Shown here piece after piece: positions 52,582-63,300 of a stretch of DNA of 64,000 nt. Both the position numbers and the translations under genes were made by a program. The notes under the pieces are model-generated. The model did not search any database and was not told the origin of the DNA. It was given only the letters and a program-made list of their open reading frames with translations. The stretch lies in the NCBI GenBank assembly GCA_021151535.1, contig JAGKXC010000001.1:22667-86666 (forward strand), read 5' to 3'. Position 1 is the stretch's first letter. Each line of letters begins with the position of its first letter. The DNA comes from Sphingobacteriia bacterium (GTDB lineage: Bacteria > Bacteroidota > Bacteroidia > NS11-12g > UBA955).

Positions 52582-53892
52582 ATGCAAAATTTTGAACTTA
52601 CCCAAGAATTCGCGGCTAACCTCGATAATAATGATTCTTTGAAATCTTTTAAAGACCATTTTATCATTCCACCCGGTAAAAACAATGAACCAGCCATATA
52701 CTTATGTGGTAATTCATTAGGATTACAGCCCAAATCAGCAAAATCTGCATTAGAATCAGAATTAGAAGATTGGGCTCAATGGGGAGTTGAAGGCCATTTT
52801 CACGGAAAAAAACCATGGTTTCACTACCATAAATTCCTTACCAAACATGCAGCAGCCATAGCAGGTGGTAAAGAACACGAGGTGGTGGTAATGAATCACC
52901 TAACTGTTAACCTCCATGTATTGATGTTTAGTTTTTATCGCCCTACAAAAAAATTTAACCCCGAAACCAACTCATTCGAACCACAGCGATATAAAATCAT
53001 CATGGAAGCAGGCGCATTTCCAAGCGACATGTATGCCGTTCAATCTCAAGTTGAAAGTCAGGGCTTTGATTATGACGATGCTGTAATTGAATTACATCCA
53101 AGACAAGGAGAATATACTTTACGCTTAGAAGATATTCTTAAAGCAATAGATGATGCTGGAGATCAACTAGCATTAAGTTTTTTTAGTGGTGTACAATATT
53201 ATACTGGACAACTTTTTAATATTCCTGAAATCACCAAAGCAGCGCATAATGTAGGAGCCATTGCCGGTTTCGACCTAGCGCATGCCGCAGGAAATGTACC
53301 CTTGAATTTACATGAATGGAATGTTGACTTTGCCGCTTGGTGCTCTTACAAATATTTAAATTCAGGACCAGGTAATGTATCCGGTGTATTCATTCATGAG
53401 AAACATGGTTTAAATCCAGAAACGCCAAGAATGGCAGGCTGGTGGGGACATAAAGAAGACGTGAGATTCTTGATGAAAAGAGGATACGTACCCGAACCTG
53501 GTGCTGCTGGATGGCAAATGTCTAATGCTCCTGTTTTTGGTATGGCCGTGCATTTGGCCAGTTTGGAAATCTTCGAAAAAGCAGGTGGTGTTCCAACTCT
53601 CCGTAAAAAAAGTGAGCTACTAACAGCTTACCTTGAATTTGCAATTCATGAAGCGATGAAACATAATTCAAAACTTCAATTTAATATTATCACGCCCGCA
53701 AATGCCTCTGAAAGAGGCTGCCAATTAAGCTTACTTACCGACCATAACGGCAAAGCATTATTTGATTATTTAATGAATCATAATGTTATTGGCGATTGGC
53801 GCGAACCCAATGTAATTCGTTTAGCTCCAGTGCCGCTCTATAACAGCTTCTCAGATATTTATCACCTATACGAATTACTCGTTAGCTTTTAA
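52582..53892 (+). CDS. kynU: Kynureninase
   Basis: A 436-residue PLP enzyme cleaving kynurenine to anthranilate and alanine. Visible are IYLCGNSLGLQP, WGVEGHFHGKKPWF, the NHLTVNLHVL cofactor segment, GFDLAHAAGN, the PLP lysine Lys257 in CSYKYLNSGPGN and WWGHKED. The other kynurenine-pathway genes are not in the window. It may serve tryptophan use or NAD synthesis. Divergent from a MarR gene; followed by a strong bidirectional terminator. Confidence 0.94.
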   Translation: MQNFELTQEFAANLDNNDSLKSFKDHFIIPPGKNNEPAIYLCGNSLGLQPKSAKSALESELEDWAQWGVEGHFHGKKPWFHYHKFLTKHAAAIAGGKEHEVVVMNHLTVNLHVLMFSFYRPTKKFNPETNSFEPQRYKIIMEAGAFPSDMYAVQSQVESQGFDYDDAVIELHPRQGEYTLRLEDILKAIDDAGDQLALSFFSGVQYYTGQLFNIPEITKAAHNVGAIAGFDLAHAAGNVPLNLHEWNVDFAAWCSYKYLNSGPGNVSGVFIHEKHGLNPETPRMAGWWGHKEDVRFLMKRGYVPEPGAAGWQMSNAPVFGMAVHLASLEIFEKAGGVPTLRKKSELLTAYLEFAIHEAMKHNSKLQFNIITPANASERGCQLSLLTDHNGKALFDYLMNHNVIGDWREPNVIRLAPVPLYNSFSDIYHLYELLVSF

Positions 53893-53910
53893 ATAAAATG
53901 ATTTTTAACA

Positions 53911-53940
53911 AAAAAGGCCTTCAATATGAAGGCCTTTTTT
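53911..53940 (+). terminator. Bidirectional terminator between kynU and the TPR-HTH gene
   Basis: Thirteen-base perfect stem AAAAAGGCCTTCA/TGAAGGCCTTTTT with loop ATA. A and T runs on both sides let it stop transcription from either direction. Confidence 0.9.
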
Positions 53941-53941
53941 G

Positions 53942-55825
53942 TTATTTCAACTCCTCCCAACGGATGTTATTATCTACACCCAATACCTTTCTAATCTTAG
54001 ACCTAACATTATGAATGTATTGTGGAGTTACACCTACTAAATTGCTAATATCCTTAGATTTAAAACCTTCTACAGATAAAATAAAAATTCTTCGTTCTGT
54101 TAAGTTTAAATCTTTTACAACTGGGTATTTACTTAACAAATCATCATTTTCCTTGATTAACACATCTGCTACCTGTGGATTAGTACCCGCATCTACTCTA
54201 CCCAAAGCTTCTAACTCCTTTCTTAATTGATCTAAATCCTCCTTATCAGCATAATTCATGTTTCTCAATCGCTTGCCCAATTCAGTAGTTTTTTCCATTA
54301 GCATGTGAGTTAATGAAACAATCCTGTCATTTAATTCCCTTTCCTTCTTTAAGAATCTCTGCTCTTCTTCTTGTTGGGTTAATTGAACTTGAATCAATTC
54401 TAACGATTTCTCTCTTTTTCTATTTAACAGCCATAATACTGAAACCGTTAATGTTAGAATAATCATCACAGAAATGAGAATTATTGTTACAAATTTATTT
54501 CGCAAAGATTTCCTCTCTAGTTCCAATGTTAGTTCTTTAAGGTTATCACTTTTGCGCATTAATTCCATTCTCTCATTAAAATCTGCGCGCTTTATCGAAT
54601 CGGTTAACAAAGAATATTCCCTACCAAATTCAAGAGAATTGGAAAACATCGTACTTGCAAATCCAAAGTTGCCTGTTCCTTGATAAATTTTACCATAAAT
54701 TTCATATAAATTACTCTTCGAATAAGGATTTTGCTTGAAGTTTTCCTCATTCCATTTCTCCCATTTATGCAAAGAGTCTAAGTTGAAAAATCGAGGATTG
54801 TGGTCAATAATTACTGAAAAATGCTCAAACAACTCGGAAAAAGCTTGTGTGAAATTTTCATAAACCCAATTCATATGAAGTTGTACATATTCCTCCATTA
54901 ATGGAAACTTATTGGGCTGTCTGGCCAAATCATTCAAAACTAAATTCATTTTGTTTACAGCAAAATATGGATCCATCTCATTATCAGGTACATGAGCCAA
55001 CAACGTGTTTGCATCGTTCCATCGTTTTTGAGCTTGCAAAAGATTTACCCTATTTAATGTAGTTAATTGTCTCTCGTATTCATTTTGCGGATGATTCAAC
55101 AATGAATCATATTTTTTCCATTCATCCAAAGTAGATAAAGGTCCGTTTTCCGTTGATTTAATTGAAATAATATTATTCACCAAAACACCATTCTTTATGT
55201 TTGCCTTCTCTCCGGCAACAACGGCATCTTGAAAATACCTTGAGGCAGTACCAAACATGGAATTATTAAAATACAACGTACCCAAATTGGTAGCATACAT
55301 ATTAATATTAGCATAATCATTATGAGATTTTGCATAATCGTATCCCATCTTCATGTAGTTTATAGCTTCACTCAAATTTCCTTTGTGATAATATGCTAGT
55401 GAAATAGGTGAATAATATAAACAGGGCGAAATATCATCAAACTGCTTTCCTAATTCCATCGCAGTTTTCCCATGGATTAATGCTGAATCATATTTAAACT
55501 TATATATTTTATTAAATGACTCATTTACATTGAAATACAATAAAACACGATCATTATTTTCCTTCTCACCCCTTACTAAAACTAATTTTAGCAACTTATT
55601 GTATTCTTTTTCTTTATCCTTCATCATCGATAATCGATGAAGCTCTCTGAAAGCGGGCATCTCATATTTTCCTACTTTCATATCTTTGATTTGATTCCAC
55701 AAACTATCCGCATTATCAGATCGTTCAATTTTTGGATTTTCACTGCCATCACCTCTGAGAATAAAAAGTAATAAACTCGCGATAATCACAAGTCCAGTAA
55801 GGAGAAATAATTTGTTTCTTTTCAT
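53942..55825 (-). CDS. Membrane-anchored TPR regulator with C-terminal LuxR-like HTH
   Basis: A 627-residue protein: an N-terminal hydrophobic segment (about 6-23) that exports the next part, a TPR-type sensor region (about 40-430, e.g. AMELGKQFDDISPCLYYSP, KMGYDYAKSHNDYANINMYA), a second transmembrane helix (about 446-467), a charged coiled coil (about 470-540), and a helix-turn-helix (LTERRIFILSVEGFKSKDIS, about 570-620) that should bind DNA in the cytoplasm. It would join an extracytoplasmic sensor directly to DNA binding. Target genes are unknown. It is divergent from ftsH across a 389-base spacer containing a palindrome. Confidence 0.85.
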   Translation of the reverse strand: MKRNKLFLLTGLVIIASLLLFILRGDGSENPKIERSDNADSLWNQIKDMKVGKYEMPAFRELHRLSMMKDKEKEYNKLLKLVLVRGEKENNDRVLLYFNVNESFNKIYKFKYDSALIHGKTAMELGKQFDDISPCLYYSPISLAYYHKGNLSEAINYMKMGYDYAKSHNDYANINMYATNLGTLYFNNSMFGTASRYFQDAVVAGEKANIKNGVLVNNIISIKSTENGPLSTLDEWKKYDSLLNHPQNEYERQLTTLNRVNLLQAQKRWNDANTLLAHVPDNEMDPYFAVNKMNLVLNDLARQPNKFPLMEEYVQLHMNWVYENFTQAFSELFEHFSVIIDHNPRFFNLDSLHKWEKWNEENFKQNPYSKSNLYEIYGKIYQGTGNFGFASTMFSNSLEFGREYSLLTDSIKRADFNERMELMRKSDNLKELTLELERKSLRNKFVTIILISVMIILTLTVSVLWLLNRKREKSLELIQVQLTQQEEEQRFLKKERELNDRIVSLTHMLMEKTTELGKRLRNMNYADKEDLDQLRKELEALGRVDAGTNPQVADVLIKENDDLLSKYPVVKDLNLTERRIFILSVEGFKSKDISNLVGVTPQYIHNVRSKIRKVLGVDNNIRWEELK

Positions 55826-55978
55826 ATAATTTCAACTAACTAATCCCTAATGTTAGAAAAATGTTAGATTCCGAGTTCTACAAACCCTATACCAAAAAAC
55901 AATAAAAATTCTACAATTCAAACATTTCATTCAAAACTTTGTATCACTTGCAAAATTTCCATGTACTTTTATCAATTT

Positions 55979-55998
55979 TATAGTGACATATCACTATA
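55979..55998. promoter_or_regulatory. Inverted repeat, candidate operator
   Basis: Arms TATAGTGA and TCACTATA separated by CATA. Centrally placed in the spacer between the regulator gene and ftsH. Confidence 0.4.
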
Positions 55999-56040
55999 GA
56001 CTCAATTTTTCTTTCGTTAAAACAACGCTAAACAAGATAT

Positions 56041-56116
56041 TTTAAATCAAAAAAAGTCTAACGCTAAATCATGTTTTTTAAATCCTACGTCAGAATTGCA
56101 GTTTAAATCAAAAAAA
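56041..56116. repeat. Pair of 15-base direct repeats
   Basis: TTTAAATCAAAAAAA at 56041-56055 and 56102-56116, 61 bases apart, about six helical turns, upstream of the ftsH promoter. Confidence 0.5.
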
Positions 56117-56161
56117 TGTGCCGTTTCGTCTGTTCTATTTTATAAAACTCTTTGAATTGTG

Positions 56162-56169
56162 TAGTTTTG
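56162..56169 (+). promoter_or_regulatory. -7 box TAGTTTTG before ftsH
   Basis: Perfect TAnnTTTG with a 45-base leader before ATG 56215; the leader contains a small GGGC/GCCC hairpin at 56181-56191. Confidence 0.55.
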
Positions 56170-56214
56170 AAGAAATCAATGGGCGTGGCCCAATCTTTGA
56201 AGACTTGAGAGAAC

Positions 56215-58320
56215 ATGGAAAACTTTGAACCGAATCAGGAAAAAAAGAAACCAAACGGAAACGGAGGATTTAGATTTAATCCTTATTGGATTTATGGAGG
56301 GTTATTTATCGTATTTATGGCAATCTTGTTTTTGCCTCAAAACTCAGGTCAAAGTACCAAGTGGCGAGACGTAAAAGCGATGATTCTACAGGGCGATGTT
56401 AAAAAGTTAGTTATCGTTAACGAAAAAAGTGTTAATGTATTTTTAACTAAAGAAGCCATTCAGCAAAAACGTTACGCCAATGTAAAACCACGCCAAGATT
56501 TAATGGGTGGTACAGAACCGAATTATACATTTGAAGTAGAAAAAGAATATTTCAACAATGAAATTCAGGATCTAAAGAAAACAATGCAATCAAAAGAGCT
56601 CAACCCAGACGAGCTTGTCATTGAGTGGGAAACTCGCAGTGATATTTTTGGCGAATTGTTCCAATGGGTATTTATGCTTGCCATATTCCTGATTTTCTGG
56701 AATCTTATTATGAGAAGAATGTCTGGAGGTAGCGGAGGCGGAGGCGGTTCTTCTATATTCAATATAGGTAGAGCGAGAGCACAAATATTCGATAAGGACA
56801 CCAAAGTAAATGTATCATTTAAAGATGTTGCCGGATTAGAAGAAGCTAAGGAAGAAGTAATGGAGGTTGTTGACTTCTTGAAAAATCCTAAGAAATATAC
56901 CAATCTAGGCGGTAAAATACCAAAAGGTGTTCTGTTGGTTGGCCCTCCAGGTACAGGTAAAACGTTATTGGCAAAAGCCGTTGCAGGTGAAGCTGGTGTT
57001 CCATTCTTTTCTTTATCTGGTTCTGATTTCGTAGAGATGTTTGTAGGTGTAGGTGCAAGTAGAGTAAGAGACCTCTTCAAACAAGCAAAAGAAAAAGCCC
57101 CAGCAATTATTTTTATTGATGAAATTGACGCCATCGGTAGAGCCCGTGGAAAGAATCTTATCCAAAGCTCAAATGATGAAAGAGAAAATACACTAAACCA
57201 GTTATTAGCTGAAATGGACGGTTTTGGAACTGATTCTGGTGTTATTATCATGGCCGCCACTAATAGAGCAGATATTTTAGATAGTGCATTAATGAGGCCA
57301 GGACGATTCGATCGCCAAATCAGTGTTGATAGGCCTGATATCGTAGGTAGAGAACAAATTTTCCATGTTCACCTTAAACCATTAACAAAACTGTCTTCTG
57401 ATGTTGATGCCCATAGACTTGCTACTCAAACTCCTGGTTTTGCTGGTGCGGAAATAGCAAATGTTTGCAACGAAGCAGCTTTAATTGCAGCTCGTAGAGG
57501 CAAAGAGCAAGTTGAAATGAAAGATTTTCAAGATGCTATCGATAGAGTTATTGGAGGTCTTGAGAAGAAAAATAAAATCATCTCCCCCGAAGAAAAGAAA
57601 ATTGTAGCGTACCATGAAGCAGGTCATGCCGTTGCCGGATGGTTTTTGGAATTTGCAGATCCTTTACTTAAAGTATCCATTGTTCCAAGAGGTGTTGCAG
57701 CCCTAGGTTATGCCCAATACTTGCCTAAAGAACAGTACTTGTATCGCACCGAACAACTACTCGATTCAATGTGCATGACATTAGGAGGCAGAGCAGCTGA
57801 GCAAATTTTCTTTGGAAAAATCTCCACGGGAGCTCAAAATGACCTTGAGCGTATCACCAAGTTGGCCTATAGTATGATTACTATTTATGGAATGAATCCA
57901 AAATTAGGAAATCTGAGTTATAATGATGCCTCTGGTGAATACGGCTATCAAAAACCATATTCTGAAAAAACCGCTCAGATTATAGATGAAGAAGTAAGAA
58001 GTATGATTGAAGAATCTTACAGACGAACAATTCAGTTACTTACGGATAAACGTGATGAAGTTGAAGCAATTGCAAAAGAATTACTAGAAAAGGAGATCAT
58101 TTTCAAACATGATTTAGAAAGAATCATTGGAAAAAGACCATACGAAGAAGATGAGCAAGTAATTGAAGTTGCTAATAGTCAACAAATCAATCAAGCCAGC
58201 CAGCAAAATGGCCATGCAGATCATGCACCCGAATCTTCTGAACTAGAAGCATACAAAAACACCTCTTCCCCAGAAATAGTTGAATCTGAATCTTCAGATA
58301 ATTCTGATGCTGAAAACTAA
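56215..58320 (+). CDS. ftsH: ATP-dependent zinc metalloprotease FtsH
   Basis: A 701-residue membrane AAA+ protease for quality control. TM1 is about 25-42 and TM2 about 147-166, with a periplasmic domain between. Walker A GPPGTGKT (243-250), Walker [34 protein letters not shown]. The zinc motif HEAGH is at 467-471. [11 protein letters not shown] linker follows TM2. The C-terminal tail (from about 650) is acidic and Gln/Ser-rich. A strong terminator follows. Confidence 0.96.
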   Translation: MENFEPNQEKKKPNGNGGFRFNPYWIYGGLFIVFMAILFLPQNSGQSTKWRDVKAMILQGDVKKLVIVNEKSVNVFLTKEAIQQKRYANVKPRQDLMGGTEPNYTFEVEKEYFNNEIQDLKKTMQSKELNPDELVIEWETRSDIFGELFQWVFMLAIFLIFWNLIMRRMSGGSGGGGGSSIFNIGRARAQIFDKDTKVNVSFKDVAGLEEAKEEVMEVVDFLKNPKKYTNLGGKIPKGVLLVGPPGTGKTLLAKAVAGEAGVPFFSLSGSDFVEMFVGVGASRVRDLFKQAKEKAPAIIFIDEIDAIGRARGKNLIQSSNDERENTLNQLLAEMDGFGTDSGVIIMAATNRADILDSALMRPGRFDRQISVDRPDIVGREQIFHVHLKPLTKLSSDVDAHRLATQTPGFAGAEIANVCNEAALIAARRGKEQVEMKDFQDAIDRVIGGLEKKNKIISPEEKKIVAYHEAGHAVAGWFLEFADPLLKVSIVPRGVAALGYAQYLPKEQYLYRTEQLLDSMCMTLGGRAAEQIFFGKISTGAQNDLERITKLAYSMITIYGMNPKLGNLSYNDASGEYGYQKPYSEKTAQIIDEEVRSMIEESYRRTIQLLTDKRDEVEAIAKELLEKEIIFKHDLERIIGKRPYEEDEQVIEVANSQQINQASQQNGHADHAPESSELEAYKNTSSPEIVESESSDNSDAEN

Positions 58321-58342
58321 TTTAAGGGATCTTAAAAATAAC

Positions 58343-58371
58343 AAAAAAGGCTGCCAATGGCAGCCTTTTTT
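58343..58371 (+). terminator. Bidirectional terminator after ftsH
   Basis: Thirteen-base stem AAAAAAGGCTGCC/GGCAGCCTTTTTT with loop AAT; T-runs on both strands, so it also serves the ABC exporter gene. Confidence 0.9.
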
Positions 58372-58392
58372 GTTATAATCTATCTATTGCTT

Positions 58393-60219
58393 TTACGCTT
58401 TTAGCTCCTGTAGCTTTATCAATTTAGCATATAACCCATCCTTCTCTAACAACTCCTTATGATTTCCAACTTCCACAATAGCCCCTGAATCTAATACTAC
58501 AATTCTATCTGCATGCATCACCGTTGATAATCGATGCGCGATAATAATCGATGTGCGCTCCTTCATTAATAATTCCAATGCAAATTGAACTTGCTTCTCA
58601 CTTTGAGAATCTAAGGCACTTGTAGCCTCGTCTAAAATTAAAATTTCTGGATCTTTCAATAGAGCTCGCGCAATTGCCAATCTTTGCTTTTGGCCTCCAC
58701 TTAATTTACCGCCTCTTTCACCAACTTCAGTTTCATACCCATTCTCCAACTCATTTATAAAATCATGCGCATAGGCAGATTTTGCAGCTCGTTCAACCTC
58801 ATCCATGGTAGCATCTGGTTTCCCCAAAGCAATATTATTTCTTACCGAATCATTAAACAAAATATTCTCTTGATTAACAATACCAATTAACCGCCTCAAC
58901 TCATCCTGTTTGAATTCTCTGATATCGGTTCCATCCAACAAAATTCCACCCTCAGTTACATCATAGAATCTAGAAATCAAATCTGTTAAGGTTGTTTTAC
59001 CTGCACCAGATGGGCCAACCAATGCAATTGTTTCGCCCTTTTTAATTGTTAAATCAATTCGTTCTAAAACCTTTTTCCCGTCGATATAACTAAAACCAAC
59101 GTTTCTCAAATTAATTGAATCGCGAAACACAACCTGTTTGGCATTCACCGGATCAGTAACCATCATTGGAGCCGTTACTAGCTCCTGAATTCGATCCAAA
59201 CTAGCAATACCCTTCTGAGCGGCATAAAGCGCATTAGAAAAGGCTTTAAATGGCGGAATCAATTGAGAAAAAATCGCGAAGTAAGTTAAAAAGAACTCTG
59301 GATCTAATTCATGACGAAATACCATCCCTCCACCCAGCCACAATAACAGCGCCGATACACTTAGTCCAATAGTTTCGCTCATTGGCGATGACAAATCATA
59401 CCTCCTTTGAACAGAAATATTATTACGCGTGTAAGTGTCATCATCTCGCTTATACTTTTCAGCAAAGAAATTAGTAGCATTAAAAGCTTTGATTATTCTA
59501 ATGCCTCCCAAAGTCTCTTCATAGGCAGTCATCACCTTTCCCATTAACATCTGATTTCTGCTACTTTTCTTTCTCAAACTTCTTCCAATTAATCCAATAA
59601 TTGCAGCAGTAACAGGTAAAAAAATCAAAATATACAATGTTAATTTTGCTGAAAACACAACCAATGCCACCATGAAAATGATAATATTCAATGGCTGAAA
59701 ATATAATGCCTCCAAAGAAACCATCAATGCAAATTCGATTTCTTTAACATCGTTACTCATTCGCGACATCAAATCACCTTTTCTTTCATTATTAAAAAAA
59801 GAGACAGGTAGTTCCAAACAACGATTGTATATACTAACTCTAATCTCTTGTATACTTCTGTTTCTAATCAATACCATAAAATTCATGGCCAAATACCTAA
59901 AAGTATTTTTCAAAACTGTTACAATAATCAGCCCCAAGCACAAATATGCCAGTGCGGTAAATGGCTCACCTTTAACCATAGGGCCAAACCATTGTATAAA
60001 ACTTTGATACTGTTTATTAAACCAATCGCCTGCATCTATTCCGTGAGTATTCACCATTTTTACGCTCTCTTCCTTAAAAAACAAGAAGCGTAGTACAGGC
60101 ATTATCATCATCAATGAAAATAAATTGAATATGATAAAAAGAAGGTTAAATAAGAAATTGGCAAAAATCAACCCTTTATGGTTGGCCGCATACTTTAAAA
60201 ATTTTAATACAGCTTTCAA
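58393..60219 (-). CDS. ABC transporter, fused permease/ATPase (MsbA-like)
   Basis: A 608-residue half-transporter. The six-helix membrane domain (about 15-330) precedes an ATPase domain with Walker A GPSGAGKTT (about 395-403), signature LSGGQKQR and Walker B ILILDEATSALD, and the switch His in IIAHRLST. This type exports lipids, lipid A or peptides. The start is TTG 60219, preceded by TAACTTCG. Substrate is not shown. Confidence 0.9.
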   Translation of the reverse strand: MKAVLKFLKYAANHKGLIFANFLFNLLFIIFNLFSLMMIMPVLRFLFFKEESVKMVNTHGIDAGDWFNKQYQSFIQWFGPMVKGEPFTALAYLCLGLIIVTVLKNTFRYLAMNFMVLIRNRSIQEIRVSIYNRCLELPVSFFNNERKGDLMSRMSNDVKEIEFALMVSLEALYFQPLNIIIFMVALVVFSAKLTLYILIFLPVTAAIIGLIGRSLRKKSSRNQMLMGKVMTAYEETLGGIRIIKAFNATNFFAEKYKRDDDTYTRNNISVQRRYDLSSPMSETIGLSVSALLLWLGGGMVFRHELDPEFFLTYFAIFSQLIPPFKAFSNALYAAQKGIASLDRIQELVTAPMMVTDPVNAKQVVFRDSINLRNVGFSYIDGKKVLERIDLTIKKGETIALVGPSGAGKTTLTDLISRFYDVTEGGILLDGTDIREFKQDELRRLIGIVNQENILFNDSVRNNIALGKPDATMDEVERAAKSAYAHDFINELENGYETEVGERGGKLSGGQKQRLAIARALLKDPEILILDEATSALDSQSEKQVQFALELLMKERTSIIIAHRLSTVMHADRIVVLDSGAIVEVGNHKELLEKDGLYAKLIKLQELKA

Positions 60220-60297
60220 ATCACAGCGAAGTTATAAAAGTTTGTCTGTATTCAGGAGATTTTAAATGGGATTGTAACAATAGTCTTATTAAACAAA

Positions 60298-60321
60298 AAA
60301 GGGAGGCTTTTGCCTCCCTTT
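60298..60321 (-). terminator. Rho-independent terminator of the Calx-beta protein gene
   Basis: Ten-base stem AAAGGGAGGC/GCCTCCCTTT with loop TTTT; on the reverse strand it ends in a T-run. Confidence 0.85.
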
Positions 60322-60343
60322 CCTGTCATCAAATTATATAATC

Positions 60344-63300
60344 TTATTTCTGAATCTGTATGAGATCAGAATATTTATCACCACCTGTCAAAACTACTTC
60401 CAATAAATAAACTCCTGATTGAACATCCAAACTCAATTGCTGATATGAATTGATATTTGCGAAATTGATTGTATTTACCAATGCACCTGAAACGCTATAA
60501 ACGTTTACACTAGAAATATCAGATTTCGCTTGAATGCTCAACATTCCTTTGCTTGGCATTGGATATACCTTAATACCACTATTAGCAAACTTCCTTACAG
60601 CATTCACTTCATTATCTTTTATCTTCAAAGTCAACACTGAATCTGCACCTATTCTTGCAGGACCTTGAACATTTCTAATAGCAAACTCTACGAATTTGTC
60701 GCCATCATAAACAGCGTCATCAGAAATATTAGCCTTGATCATTACACTACTTGTATTCTTAATGATATTAATCTTACGGGTAGCAAAGTCAAAATCAGTA
60801 GGACTTACAGCAGTTGCAGACTTTACAACTACATCATAGCTAAAATTATCATCTGCAGGAGCAATCTTGAAATCCATTCGGAAAGAATCTGCAGGTTCAA
60901 ACAATGAATCTGTGGTTTGAGTAAAGCTAACAACAGGCAATGTAGAAACAGTAATATCAGACATGTAACGCGGACTCAAAACATATCTGCTTGTAAATGG
61001 ATTTGAAGCATCAAACTGTCCACCAATACCCACAACATCAAAATACCCTTCTGGAGCAGGATTACCATCAACGTTAGTTTCAGCGTCAATATTTAAAGTA
61101 TCAACACGACCGGTAGTACCAACCATTCTTACACTCTTAAATCCATTTGCAGCCAATGCAGTTGAAGGCCATTCAGTTGGATCAACCAATTTCATTCTTT
61201 TCATCACGATCATGTTACTTTCTGTAGATTCACCCAATTGAGTTACTAAAGTTGGTTTTTTCAACGTTTTGCCAGATGCAATTAAGATAACAGTGTCTAA
61301 TTGATCCATTTGAACCAAACCTTGGAACTGGCCAATTCTACCTTGTACCATTACACTATCCCCTTCAGCTACAGTATAGCCAAATGTCTTTGGACTATTA
61401 TAAACACCCACGCCACCAGTATTGTCAATAATCGTAAAGTTCATACCTGTAACACGCATGTTAACACCATGCACTGTACCATAAACCCTACATCTGCTGT
61501 TTAAACTATCAGCAACACCTGTAGTTGCGTTCTGCTTTGTAATAGTTGAAATCTTATAAATTGGCAAATCATCATTAATCAAATTAACAATCATTGTATC
61601 CTTATTATCAACCAACACATTTGTTAAACTGCCTAATCCAAAATAAATAGTCTTGTTGATCTCCCACAAATTGTCATTGTAAACAGGCACATTCACCGTG
61701 ATAGTATCTGGTGTTGAACTTGTAATATTGATGATTTTTGAAGTTGGGTTAAATTTAAAGTCGCCACCTTCAGTTGCAGTGCTTCTTGAAGTATAACATC
61801 TTAATGCGAAATCACCACTTGCATCTGTTCTACTAACAATTAACATTTTGATGTTAAATGAACCATCTTTTTCTCCAACATTAAACTTCCTCGCTCCAAT
61901 AAACTGAACCTTCGCCGGCCCGTCATTGTCTAAAGAAACAATTGTAAATGTAGAATCCATTAAAAATGCATCGCCAGCTGTTTGTCTAACTCTAACAATA
62001 ATAGTATCATTTGGATCAGCTTTAAAATCGTCAAATATCTTCGCAAATACTGTAATTGAATCTGGAGTGCTAGATTTACCTAAAGTAATAACTGAATCCG
62101 TTCCATTCCAACCCAATTGAAATTCAGATGGTATATAAGTACTATCACCCTTTTTAACTACTGTTAACAACAAGGTTGAAGTTGTATTTACCCCTTTATC
62201 CATCTTAATAGTCATACCAACCTTACCAGCATTCTCTTTTACCACTAGCAACGGCTTGGAAATTAAAATATTGGCTTTATCGTTGTCAATCAAATTAACA
62301 GTGTGAGCCCTTTCAACACCAATAGTAGCATTGGTTGGTTGATCCAAACCAAATACCATTGCCTCAGGTCCTTCTGCAAGATTGTCATCATTTACTTTGA
62401 TTGAAATTGTGTCATACGCTGTTGTAGTAGCTCCAGCAAATTTTACTCGTCTTTCAGTTACTGTGTAGTCAGCTGATGCACCAGCAGTTGCAGTTCCTCC
62501 TGAAATATAAAAACGAGCAGAAGAGCTATCTTCATTAGCATATCTGCGCATCGCCATAATTTTATAAGTTCCAACTCCTTCGTTTGTAGTAGATGAACGC
62601 AACCAAAATTCAATTTTTGGAGCAACTAAGGCTGCATCATCCGTAGTGAATTGAATTGGATTCCAATACCCTCCATTTAAATTAACCGTATTTTTTGCAC
62701 TAGGACCCCAAACACCATCTTTGTCAGTGTTGGCATATGCTGTCATACCCGTAGCAGCAGATAAATAATCAATTCTTCTTATACCATTTGCTAAACCATT
62801 TGGCACAATTGACGCCCAATAACTAGGCTTTTTGTGTGCATTGCTACTATAAAATGACACTAAGGAGCTCAAACTACTTCCAGTAACCGACCATCCTTCA
62901 ATTGGCGATAAAAATTCAGGTCTGCCAGAGCCTGAAGTATTATCAAAAATCGCAACAAAATTCTTAGATTTCGCCAAACTCTGACCCCAAATTGCAGTAC
63001 CCGTTGATGAAGTTGTACTTCTGTTAAACGTAATAACTTCCATAGAATCTTGACAGTACATGCGAAGAGTGTCGTTTGTTGTCATCCCAACAGCTATTAC
63101 TGCCATATAGATTTTAGTACCAGGCGCCCAATAACTTGCACTACCAGTTCCAACCAATCCAAACCAACCTTCATAAGCACCCATGAAATCTGTTTTCATG
63201 GTATCATCTCCGTTTGGCCCAGCGCCTGCTGTCCAATGAGTGGTACCAGAATAATACCTCAAATTACCCAATGCAGTATCTACATACATCGCATTACCTG

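Larger units (their letters stand above)
55826..56214. other. 389-base divergent spacer between the TPR-HTH gene and ftsH
   Basis: The spacer is AT-rich with no ORF. It contains an 8-base-arm inverted repeat TATAGTGA/TCACTATA (55979-55998), two copies of TTTAAATCAAAAAAA (56041-56055 and 56102-56116), and the ftsH -7 box at 56162. I see no RNA gene. Confidence 0.6.

Noticed and set aside
56565..57260. 231-codon reverse-strand ORF inside ftsH
   Set aside because: It is antisense to the AAA+ coding region, has no family features and no promoter; a shadow of ftsH codon use.
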